From positions 806,001 through 870,000 of the forward strand of contig JAACJP010000004.1 in assembly GCA_013368375.1 (NCBI GenBank): 64,000 nt of DNA. The letters run 5' to 3'. Below the pieces are notes generated by a model. That model worked only from the letters and a program-made list of their open reading frames with translations, was not told the DNA's origin and searched no databases. Source of the stretch: Tricholomella constricta (lineage: Eukaryota > Basidiomycota > Agaricomycetes > Agaricales > Lyophyllaceae). The position numbers were made by a program, and so were the translations under genes. Numbering within the stretch: position 1 is the stretch's first letter; every line of letters begins with the position of its first letter. Of the stretch, positions 1-9,299 are shown in pieces.

Positions 1-34
1 CATACAGATTGGGGATGCCAGTATTTAATCATCC

Positions 35-2689
35 TTGCAGCTGCAATCCGGGGCAGAACTCACACTCGCAAAACTTACTGACAACTTTCTCTCAGCACTA
101 GACATGGAGGCACAAACTGTCCTGCGCACAGCACGAGGGATACTTGGCCTTGTTGGCCCCCTCGTCGACGCCATCGCAGAGAACGCTTTACAATCAGCGC
201 GCGATCTAGCCAAGGTACCCTTACCATCCCTGGCGCCCTACCACATCACCCTCTTCAGCAAATCTGAGCTGAAAACCATTCCTGCGGACAGTTACCAGAA
301 TATTCAAGTTGATACGCGTCACATACATTGCGTAGGCGTTGGTGGAAGCACAAACTTGGGCGTTGTCTTCGTGGTCATCATTTGGGCCGCCGGTCAACGA
401 GCTCGGAAACAACTTGGACTCCCTCCTAAACACTTCCATATCACACTGTCGTCTCGAACTGACCATGACACGAACAAAGGCCTCGACTCTCTTTTTCCTG
501 GCCAGTTCCCCCGAAATCCCACTCCTGATTTCCTTGACCATCTGATCTACACGCTTCACGTATTCGGGGAGTATCAGAGAGCGCAGGATTACTGCAGGGA
601 CCTAATTCTCGCGCTTCCGGACACGCACAAAGCATTTCTTAGGTTGGCGGACGCGGCATTGTGGGGAGGTTCCCATAAACTTGCGATGTTGTCGTATGCC
701 TGCGCCCATGAGCGTTCTAACGATAGCAAGGTCCAGCTATACTGCGTCAAAAAGATGATAGAAGCATCCAAAGCTACGGAGTGGGGCTCCACCATGCTGG
801 AAGTCGAGATTCCTCAAATAACCCCGGAAATATCACATTTTCTTTTGTCCCCTTGGTCGGCTTACCTGCGCTCTGTACTCAGTGAAATGAACGTTACGCC
901 CTCCTTGCAGTTGGCATCGAGGGAAGCTCTCTTCATCCCCTCATCTGTCACAACACAACCATTTTACAAGCTACCTCGTTTTTTTCGATGGCTCATACCC
1001 TACCATATCGCGATCATGTCAACACCCCGCCACGAAGAGGACATCACAGCACTTGCCTCGCCACACCTAGGCATCCGACATATACTCACACTTACGGAGG
1101 AGACCCCACTCCAGCCATCATGGTTTCGAGGCAAACCCATCACAAACACCTATCTTCCTATTCCCAACTATCATCCACCGTCGATTGAGCAAATGGACCT
1201 CATCATGACCCTATACAACGACGAAAAGAAATTACCTTTGTTGATTCACTGCGGAGGGGGCAAAGGTCGCGCAGGTACTGTAGCTGCTTGCTATATCGCA
1301 GCCTTCGGTTTTGGAAAGCCTCACCTCAACCAAGCACATCCAGAGCTCTCCGCTTCCGAAGCGATGGCTGTGCTTCGACATATTCGTCCAGGAAGTATAG
1401 AGACTTCTCAACAAGAAGCCTTTGTCTCGAAATGGTGCAGTACTATTTGGAGGCGGCAGTCTGTCTACCCGGATCTGCCGTCCGAGCCTCCGCCGTGTCC
1501 TCTGGTGATTGAAGGTTCGCTCGCCAAAAACAGTGACCTTTTCGTCCTCGTCGGACTGCCGGGCTCAGGAAAATCTTGGTTCTCAAAATCGCTGCTTGCA
1601 CGGGATCCTTCTAGATGGACATTGATTTCGCAGGACGATTGCGGGAGCCGGTCATCTTGCGAAACGGAGATAGGCAGGCAGGGCAAAGGTCGCGTCCTAC
1701 TCGACAGATGCAATATGGCGGCGACTGACAGGAAAGGATGGCTTGACCTGGCGTCGAATTGGTGTACCGCTCCGGTGTGCATCTTTTTCGACTACAATCG
1801 TGACCTGTGTACTGCTCGCGCTCAGATGCGGGCGGGACACCCAACACTCCCTCCAGGTAGTCGCGTGCGCAATGCTGTGGAACAGATGCAGAATGTCTTC
1901 GTACGTCCGACACTGGGGGAAGGCTTCAAAGCCATCGTCGTCGTTCGTTCATTTGCCGCCGCACAGGACCTAGTCCTTCGCCTATCACCTCCGATTAACG
2001 TCTATAAATTCCCCCGCACTCCTCATCTCATCAATTTGGGGGCCGCTTCATCGGACGATATCGTGGCCGACGTAGCAGTTATATCGCCTCAAGGGAAAGT
2101 CGTCATCACGGAGAAGATCGATGGCGCAAATATGGGTTTCTCCCTGTCCTCAGACCGCTCCCGAATCGTCGTCCAAAACCGGTCTCATCATGTCGACTCT
2201 TCAACACACGAGCAATTCAAAAAACTCGGCATCTGGGTGGAGCGTCATCAGGAAGATCTTTTCAAAGTGCTAGATCGCGATTCATTTTTTCCAGAACGCT
2301 ACATTCTCTTTGGCGAGTGGATGTTTGCGACACATTCCATCCCCTACACGCATCTTCCTGACCGGTTCATCGCATTCGACCTCTGCGATCGCAGTACAGA
2401 TACCTGGATGGCCAGAGATATCCTTTCTCAGCTTCTTTCTGCAACTTCGATCTCGTTGGTTCCTATTGTCCATGAAGGAACTATGCCCACTGATGCTGAA
2501 TTACGTGCTTTGGTCCAATCGCCGTCGAAGTTCTGGGATGGACGGGTCGAGGGGATATACGTGAAAGTCGAGCGAAACGGTTGCGTCGCGGCGAGAGGAA
2601 AGGTTGTCCGGGGCGATTTTATCGCAGGGAACGAGCACTGGAGTAGAGGCAACCTGCGGGTGAACGGCTTGGAAACCAGCATCGATTAG
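35..2689 (+). CDS. Multi-domain RNA repair protein: 2H phosphoesterase, DSP phosphatase, polynucleotide kinase, RNA ligase (5' partial)
   Basis: One uninterrupted frame of about 884 codons holds four catalytic modules. Two HxT motifs (H70/T72 and H135/T137, numbered from base 35) suggest a 2H cyclic phosphodiesterase. A helical stretch follows. Next comes a dual-specificity phosphatase loop, HCGGGKGR, with Cys406 and Arg412. A kinase P-loop, GLPGSGKS (507-514), is followed by a polynucleotide-kinase-like LLDRCN. The C-terminal nucleotidyltransferase has motif I EKIDGAN (Lys694 as the AMP acceptor), motif III LFGEWMF, motif IV VEGIYVKVE and motif V RGKVVRGDF. Known 2H, kinase and ligase domains act together to heal and seal RNA ends, as in fungal tRNA ligase, but there the ligase is N-terminal. 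The frame opens at base 29 with no ATG. The TTGCAG at 35-40 looks like an intron acceptor, so the first exon may lie outside the window; the first in-frame ATG is at 104. RNA repair is inferred from the motifs. Confidence 0.85.
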   Translation: MQLQSGAELTLAKLTDNFLSALDMEAQTVLRTARGILGLVGPLVDAIAENALQSARDLAKVPLPSLAPYHITLFSKSELKTIPADSYQNIQVDTRHIHCVGVGGSTNLGVVFVVIIWAAGQRARKQLGLPPKHFHITLSSRTDHDTNKGLDSLFPGQFPRNPTPDFLDHLIYTLHVFGEYQRAQDYCRDLILALPDTHKAFLRLADAALWGGSHKLAMLSYACAHERSNDSKVQLYCVKKMIEASKATEWGSTMLEVEIPQITPEISHFLLSPWSAYLRSVLSEMNVTPSLQLASREALFIPSSVTTQPFYKLPRFFRWLIPYHIAIMSTPRHEEDITALASPHLGIRHILTLTEETPLQPSWFRGKPITNTYLPIPNYHPPSIEQMDLIMTLYNDEKKLPLLIHCGGGKGRAGTVAACYIAAFGFGKPHLNQAHPELSASEAMAVLRHIRPGSIETSQQEAFVSKWCSTIWRRQSVYPDLPSEPPPCPLVIEGSLAKNSDLFVLVGLPGSGKSWFSKSLLARDPSRWTLISQDDCGSRSSCETEIGRQGKGRVLLDRCNMAATDRKGWLDLASNWCTAPVCIFFDYNRDLCTARAQMRAGHPTLPPGSRVRNAVEQMQNVFVRPTLGEGFKAIVVVRSFAAAQDLVLRLSPPINVYKFPRTPHLINLGAASSDDIVADVAVISPQGKVVITEKIDGANMGFSLSSDRSRIVVQNRSHHVDSSTHEQFKKLGIWVERHQEDLFKVLDRDSFFPERYILFGEWMFATHSIPYTHLPDRFIAFDLCDRSTDTWMARDILSQLLSATSISLVPIVHEGTMPTDAELRALVQSPSKFWDGRVEGIYVKVERNGCVAARGKVVRGDFIAGNEHWSRGNLRVNGLETSID

Positions 2690-2784
2690 ATTAGATTAGA
2701 TCTGAACTCATCGATCATCAAAAACCCTCCTCAAATCTTGACCGTAAACTTACAACTTTTCCCTTCACTTCAGACTCCATCGCG

Positions 2785-4099
2785 ATGTCCTCCTACTCCC
2801 TATTCTGCATCGGCAATCCCCTGCTTGATATTCAGGTGTCCAACGGGGAGGGGCTTCTTGAGAAGTACAGCCTTAATGCCAACGACGCGATCCTGGCTGA
2901 GGCAAAGCATGCACCTCTGTGAGATTTCCTATTATCGATATCATTTTCTTGTTTGACCCAGGTCATTAGTTACGATGAAATAATAAAAGAACATAAAGTC
3001 ACCTACGTTGCTGGTGGCGCCTCACAAAATGCCGCACGAGGAGCCGCGGTCGGTTTCAGATCTTCTGGCGCTATGTTTGTCTCGTTGACTAACAGTGATC
3101 GATCCAGTACATTCTTCCTCCTGGGTCTGTTGTCTATACAGGCTGTGTCGGTGACGATGATCTCGCGGAGCAATTGAAAGCTGCCAACAAACGGGAAGGC
3201 CTTGACGAGGTTTACCAAGTAAAGAAAGGTGAAAAGACAGGAGCCTGCGCCGTTGTCATTACTGGCCACTACCGGTAAATCATGATGCATCGTCTTTAAT
3301 CGTCATCACCACGTCTAAGTGCTGCTCGATAGTTCCCTTGTCACCGATCTGCGCGCTGCGGAGAAGTTCGATCAGTCACACTTGTCGTCTCCGGCCGTGG
3401 CTCCCCTCATCGAAGCTGCCAAGTTCTTCTATGTTGAGGGGTACTTCCTTACGCACGGCACTGCTTCCATTCTCGAGCTTAGCCAAAAAGCCGCAGCTGC
3501 TGGCAAGGTGCGTCGTTTCCATCCGACCTATACTTCCTGGTCGGCCTGACACTATCTTATTCAAGGCATTTGCAATCAACCTCTCCGCCCCCTTTATCCC
3601 TCAGTTTTTTAAGGCTCAGCTGCAGCAGGTCCTCCCCTTCTGCGATATCATTATCGGAAATGAGGCCGAGGCCGAGTCTTGGGCGAGCGCCAACGGCCTC
3701 CCGGACCCTAAAGACCTCGCAGGCATTGCAAAGGCCATTGCTATCCTTCCCAAAACAAATGCGTCGCGTCCCCGTGTTGTTGTCTTCACCCAAGGAGCAA
3801 GGTCCACTATACTTGTGACTTCCACGGAGCCCGACAGCCCCAAGGTCTTCCCTGTCAACCCATTGCAGGACGAGGAGATTGTCGACACCAACGGTGCTGG
3901 TGATGCTTTCGCTGGTGGTTTCATTGGTGCCTATGTCGCCGGAAAGTCGCTCGATGAGTGTGTCGAGGTTGGCCACGTTCTTGGTCGCATGTGTGTCGGA
4001 CAGGCAAGCACTCCGTTTCTTATCGCTTAGGTTTCCGCTGATCCTAATGTCTTATAGGTCGGTCCCCAGTACAGTTGGCCCAAGGTCAATGTCCTCTAA
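2785..4099 (+). CDS. Adenosine kinase (PfkB family)
   Basis: Phosphorylates adenosine to AMP in purine salvage and removes adenosine made by the methyl cycle. Six exons (2785-2918, 2970-3048, 3108-3274, 3333-3507, 3566-4003, 4058-4099) give 344 residues, the usual length. Family landmarks in order: CIGNPLLDIQ at the N-terminus, VAGGASQNAARGA, YTGCVGDDDLAEQLK, TGACAVVITGHYRSLVTDL, YVEGYFLTHG, FAINLSAPFIPQFF, IIIGNEAEAE and the PfkB signature DTNGAGDAFAGGF with the catalytic Asp. The last intron (4004-4057) appears to begin with GC (CAG/GCAAGC) and has TCCTAAT before its acceptor. The gene follows the RNA-repair gene on the same strand after 95 bases. Confidence 0.95.
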
Positions 4100-4635
4100 G
4101 GCCTCGTAGATTGACGTTATTTCTTCTATACACGCATACCATTGTCACTTTCAACAGTGGCCCGGACTGTTGCATTTATCAGTATCTTAGCTTTCCACAA
4201 GCTTGTAGTACCTATGTACAGCGTAGCTAGCATGACAAAGGACCCTAGGTTCAAATTTCAGGGTTCCTTGAAATTAAGCCGCTGGTGTGAATACGACGGA
4301 GATTCCGAAGAAGTATACGATACACAAGTAATATAATTTCCTACAAGTAAGGTTCGCTCAAGATATCAGAGTGTCCTGTAATCCAACGTAATACACTCCC
4401 CGATACAATGCCAGGTAGGAAGAGAAGGCCAATAAGGAAAGTAGCGTTAACAAGAGCCAGAAAAGAAACATCCAGATGTCATTTTGAAGATCTCATGACG
4501 GAGGTGGGGAGGCAAGGGATTCCTGGGAGAGATATGAGCATGAACATTCAAATCGAAAAGTTATCAAGATGGCTCACCTGCGTCAAGAGCTCAGCTGGAA
4601 CCGAGATGCATGAGTGACAGATATCTGGGATAGAT
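4100..4635. other. Intergenic, 3' ends of adenosine kinase and C2H2 factor
   Basis: Convergent 3' region of about 540 bases. The short open frames here have no recognisable motif and no clear splice structure. I see no RNA gene or repeat. Confidence 0.5.
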
Positions 4636-6118
4636 TCAGGACAAACCAGGATTGAGCATGGGTTCTCCGTCTTCCGTGAGCATATGCTCCATAGGTTCCG
4701 GCCTCTCTAACGACAGGCCGTATCCGTGCATCGCATGCGACTTATCTTTGATGGGAAGATTCCGCGCAGTGTCGTTATTTTCGTGTGATGCATTAGTACT
4801 AGATCGATCTGGTTCCGAGTAACTTGGTGAGGATGCTGTGTCTGCTCTACTTTGTGCGTTGGAGCGTTCCGCTTCCGCTTCAAGGACAGCTTTCATTGCA
4901 GCTTGAGTGATCTCCAGCACTTGCTCTTCTGTGAGGGTGGTAGATTCTGAGGGATTCAGGGATGGGTCGAGAGCGGCTATGGAAGAGTCGGCAGTAGTCG
5001 GTGTTGAAACACAGGTGTTATCTACGGGCGGTTTGATGTCCCGGGGCATATTATGTGGGGGACATGAAGTTTGCGGGGATGTTCGTTGTGCGACAGTGGC
5101 AGATCCATTCTGCGTTGCTTGTTGAAGAGCTGCTGTCGGAGGAGATTGATGGACCGACGGTGGAGTCACCCCATTTGGCCGATAATGAGGAGCGTAATAC
5201 ATCTGCTGATAGCTCATCTGTTGTGGTGTACCGTCAGGCCATGGATGAGGGTAGCCCCAATGTGTGGCCGCGTTCAGTCTCGTTGCTGAGGTTGGAAGGC
5301 CAATCTGGGCATAGTGAGGGTCCATTATAGGTGGCCGAGAAACATATGCTAGCAAGCACATTCAGCAACAGGCTCATTCACACAAGAGTCTAACCACTTA
5401 CGACCAGTACTGGTTAAAGTGTGTTGGCGATAGTAGCTGGATGGGCCCGGGCGATTCGTTTGGACAGGATATTGCGCATTTGATACCTGAGGTGGGGGTG
5501 CTCTTTCTTTACCTTTCGATGATGGGGTAGCACTTCTACTCTTGGACTGCGAGCCAGAAGAACCATCGTCGTCTGCTTCATTGTTTGGATCCTGCTCGAC
5601 AGGTTCGATTACGACGCCATTGTGCCTGCGCGAGAAGTAAGCATCGCCCATAATCCTAAATACGCGCTCCATTACCGTGATTTCTGGTGTCTCCTCAAAG
5701 CATCGGTCTGCGAACAATCCTTTGATATACACGAAAGCTGCCCTGGTCAAATCCACTCACCCTTGTGAATGTGGCATCACACTGGGGGCATGTACTACAC
5801 GCATCCGCCGTCAGATGAGCGAGATATGATAATGGAGACTGGACGAACAATCCGGGCATGGAATGCAGCTTCGTAGTCCTCTGATGTCGCTTTAAATCAG
5901 CTTCACGCGCGAACTGCTTATTGCACCCATTTATTTTACAAGGCCAGATTCCAGTAGCGACCGTCTTCTTTCTGGAGTTGGTTCTTTTCTTCGTGGTCTC
6001 TTTCTTGTCGTCGGACTAGAACCCAGCCACAAACACAAGCAGATCAGGCTCAGGTAGCTGAACACCTTGATGGATATGCACATCAACTCACAGGCTCATT
6101 TGCACTCGTTCTGACCAT
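4636..6118 (-). CDS. C2H2 zinc-finger transcription factor
   Basis: Five exons (6118-6092, 6015-5761, 5707-5676, 5625-5402, 5348-4636) join to 416 residues. The start is ATG at 6118 (MVRTSANEP), followed by a lysine-rich stretch. Finger 1 is C-x4-C-x12-H-x6-H (CKING...KLH). Finger 2, CPQCDATFTRTDALRRHQKS then RH, is C-x2-C-x12-H-x4-H and is assembled across a 32-base micro-exon (5676-5707). It leads into HNGVVIEP, a tail often seen after the second finger of fungal regulators. The rest is low complexity: an acidic/serine stretch, a tyrosine/proline/glutamine-rich middle and an acidic C-terminus ending MLNPGLS. The likely role is a nuclear DNA-binding regulator; its target is unknown. The H-x6-H spacing of finger 1 is unusual. 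Confidence 0.85.
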
Positions 6119-6993
6119 GCTTAACCTCGACCTGCAATTAAAATGCGAGTTAAATTATTGGGTTAAGGGGCTCTTCTTGTCGCGGACCCGGTGGCTGCAA
6201 GATATGGCCGGGGTAGCGCGTATTGTCGGTGGCGTGGAGGTCGAATGAGGGCAATGTTTGCTTCGCAACAGAATGACAAATAGTTTTCGGACTACAACCG
6301 ATTAGGTAACTTTTATTGTGAGCCTTGGCTCTCGTTTCTCCTCTAGTGCATGAAGAGCGGTGGTATTTGTGCGCGCTCTTCTTCATTATATCCAGGAAGG
6401 GGTGAGATGCCAGGAGATGCCTTTGCTCATCAAGACCGGTAACTAGCATTCGATCGAATGCGTAAATCTTCCTTTTCTTTTCATTCAAGATGCGCCTTCC
6501 CAATGCCACTCTAAACGATTTTCTACCTCTGTCTATCATCGCGATATCGCAGACTGACACTCAAGCGCCACTCTCAACCTCCTTCGCGCCGCCACGACCT
6601 CGGACGACATGATCTCCACATTTGCCGCAGACCTTACGCCACAGGCCAGAGTCAACCGATTGTGGTCGAAGCCTGATATCATTTTCTATCGTGTACTATA
6701 GGGACGTCCAATCCTATTACACCAGAGTTTCGTTGACGCCGTTTAGAAAAGATGCATTCAAAAAAGGTCCACAGAACAGTGTAGTTAGTTATTCTGCTTT
6801 TACACAACCCCTAGGTAGTACACATCCTCGCGAATTATTATACGTAGGGATGGATATTCGGATGCCGATAGCAATGTGACAACAACAATCAAGGAACCGG
6901 GTGGGGTTGCAGGGCACTCGCTCTTCGCCGCACAGTCAGTCCGTCGGAAAACACCCTCCCAAGAAGTATATCCGACACACGTCAGCAAAATCT
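6119..6993. other. Intergenic, upstream of C2H2 factor and downstream of calnexin
   Basis: About 875 bases hold the promoter side of the minus-strand zinc-finger gene and the 3' side of calnexin. A 136-codon open frame on the minus strand (6560-6150) has no domain, composition or splice support, and I do not call it. Nothing else is recognisable. Confidence 0.5.
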
Positions 6994-9088
6994 TTACTTG
7001 CGTTTCTTGACGGTGTTGTCATCCTTCTTGTCCTCGCCGGCAGCCGCAACAGGCGCGGCGGCCGTTTTCTCCGAAGATTCAGTTTTCTTTGTCGACTGTA
7101 GATGCCATGTCGTTCAGCAAACACGCCGGAGGAATCATAGATGATGGAAACAAACCTTGGTAACGACAGCGGGCTGAGAGCCACCAACAAGGCCGAAGAG
7201 AGCGCCGATCATGCCCAGGAAAGTGAACAATGCACCAGCAAGGGCGGCGCCAGTTTCGGGTTGGGTCTTGAAGGCAGAAACGGGGTCTTCCTTGGCAGCT
7301 TCAATGAAGGCAATGGCCTTCTCGCGGATGAAGTTGATGGGATCTTCCTTGAACGAGGGGGTGGTAGATTCGTCCTCTTCATCATCATCAGGGGTGGCAG
7401 ACTTCGCGGCGGCGGACTCAAGAGGCTTCTTGACGTCGAAGGTCTCCGAGGCAAAGCGCTTGGCATCTTCAATCGAGTGACCAATGTAGAGGTTGTCGAA
7501 GAGGATATCCTCAGTCATGGTCCAAAGCTCGATACCGACACCACCCTACACATGAAAGATTGTTAAATAATCGAGTCAAGCCGAGGGGTTCGATGACGTA
7601 CAATCTTTGACAGAGATTTGACGGGAGTCAGATCTTCATACCAGTCGGGGTTCGCAATCTTACGAGGGGCCCATTCACCTTTATAGGCCGGGTTGTCGAT
7701 CTGGGGTGCGTACCACGTGCCCTTGTAGGCAGGATTGGCCTTGTGTGGGCTAGAAGTGGCATACAATTTATATGAGAAATGACATGAACGCTGTCTTCAC
7801 ATACCGCGTCCAAACACCGCAGCCAGGCACCACAGCGCACTTGGGGTTGGGAACGACAGGGGCAACCCAATCACCGTCTTCCTCATCATCCCATTCGTCG
7901 GGTTTGGTAGCGTCTGTGACCAACGACGCGTGAGTCGTGAGGCTTGGTGAACAGCGTCGAGGACTTACCAGGGTCAGGAATGACCTGGGGTTCGTCGTCA
8001 AGCCAGCCTTCAGGCTTAACCGCGTCCTCGTCGAGGATTTCATAGGGTGCGCTTTCATCCCAGTCAGCAGGCTGCAAGGTACGTATCTCGTGAGCTCATG
8101 ATTGCATATCATTCAGCGAAACATTCAAACCTTCTTTGCGTCAGGGTCAGTAATTTTCTTCTCGTCAACCCAGTCAGCGGGCTTCTTGTCCATGGGGTCG
8201 TCGATTTCATTGGGAGGGTTCACTGCGGGTTCAAAGTCCTCGAGGAGGCTTCCTGTCTTGTCGCTCTCGCCGTTAAAGAGGACATTGTAAGTATTATTAG
8301 GGCTATTGATAACCGCGTTAGATTAATGATCTTGCAGTAGTCACTGGCATGTACGCACTGAACAATGAGAGTATAAAGGTTGGTAAGTTTTTCGATAGTG
8401 GGCTTGGGAGCGAGTTTGAGGTGTTTCTCTTCACTCTCGCCAGTCTTGGGGCTCTTGTAACGGAAGATGAAGTGCACCTGATATGAAGTCGAAACGTCAG
8501 AACACAATAGGTTTAACACTTGAGACAAATTACATACCTTTGTGCCGGGGCATGTAAGGTCAGGACCGAACATGACAACCCAAGGGGTGGTGTCAGAGAA
8601 CTCCTTGCCACTGGTCTGGAAACCGTCCTCAAGGAGTTTGACATATCCACCACCGCAATTGCCGCCCTTCTGGTATTTGACCTCGTATTGAACGACGAGG
8701 GGCTTATCCGCGAAGGCAATAGGCTTGTCAAAGGGAGCCGAGATGGCGTGGTGAGCAGCCTTGCTCTTTGCGACAAGACCCTGGTCGCCCTCAATGGGGG
8801 AGATCAGGGGGTCTTCGACCTCCCACTTGCCGACGTAGCTGAAGGTCTCACCGCCGACGGCAGTCTTCTTAGTAGCTTCCGAGGGTGTCCAACGTTCCGA
8901 CCAGTCATCTGTGAACTGTTCAATGAAAGGCGCCTTGATCTTCGTGGGCTGTGATAGAGAAGTCAGACTTAAGCTGTAAACGTGTGTGAAAGACTACAGA
9001 CAGTGAATGAAGGCTTAGGTGCGGAATCAGTGTTTGCCAACGCGCCAGAGGCAGCGATAGCCAGGACAGAGAGCGTTACGCTTCGCAT
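6994..9088 (-). CDS. Calnexin, ER membrane lectin chaperone
   Basis: Holds monoglucosylated glycoproteins in the endoplasmic reticulum during folding. The start ATG at 9088 opens a signal peptide ([18 protein letters not shown]). The lectin domain includes [20 protein letters not shown], the cysteine-bearing [10 protein letters not shown] and [20 protein letters not shown]. The proline-rich arm carries the acidic type-1 repeats ([44 protein letters not shown]) and then type-2 repeats ([35 protein letters not shown]). Next is the second half of the lectin fold, [21 protein letters not shown] single membrane segment ([20 protein letters not shown]) follows, then a cytosolic lysine-rich tail ending VKKRK, compatible with an ER-retention signal. 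Several short introns interrupt the gene. Confidence 0.97.
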
Positions 9089-9195
9089 GGTGGTACGAAG
9101 GGCCGGAGATGAGTGGAGAACACGAGGGAGAGTGGATGAGCTGTGAAATTGGATTGGCCTTTACACGCTTCCTAAATACCACACTCTCCAACAAG

Positions 9196-9231
9196 CATAC
9201 GTGGCATATATCAACTCCCACACATCACGTG
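9196..9231 (-). promoter_or_regulatory. Calnexin upstream elements: CCACGT-like motif, TATA-like run and CACGTG
   Basis: Within about 145 bases upstream of the calnexin start there is a palindromic CACGTG (9226-9231), a CCACGT-type motif read on the minus strand near 9200, and an ATATAT run near 9207. CCACG-type motifs occur in ER-stress promoters and CACGTG is a general bZIP/bHLH site. Control by the unfolded protein response is only an inference; no full ERSE spacing is present. Confidence 0.3.
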
Positions 9232-9299
9232 GACGCGATCAAATACCTTAGATTCAAGACTACAAACGGGTACACTACATACTACAGATCCCTCACAAC

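Noticed and set aside
6150..6560. 136-codon minus-strand open frame
   Set aside because: No domain, random-looking composition, no splice support; lies in the promoter side of the zinc-finger gene.
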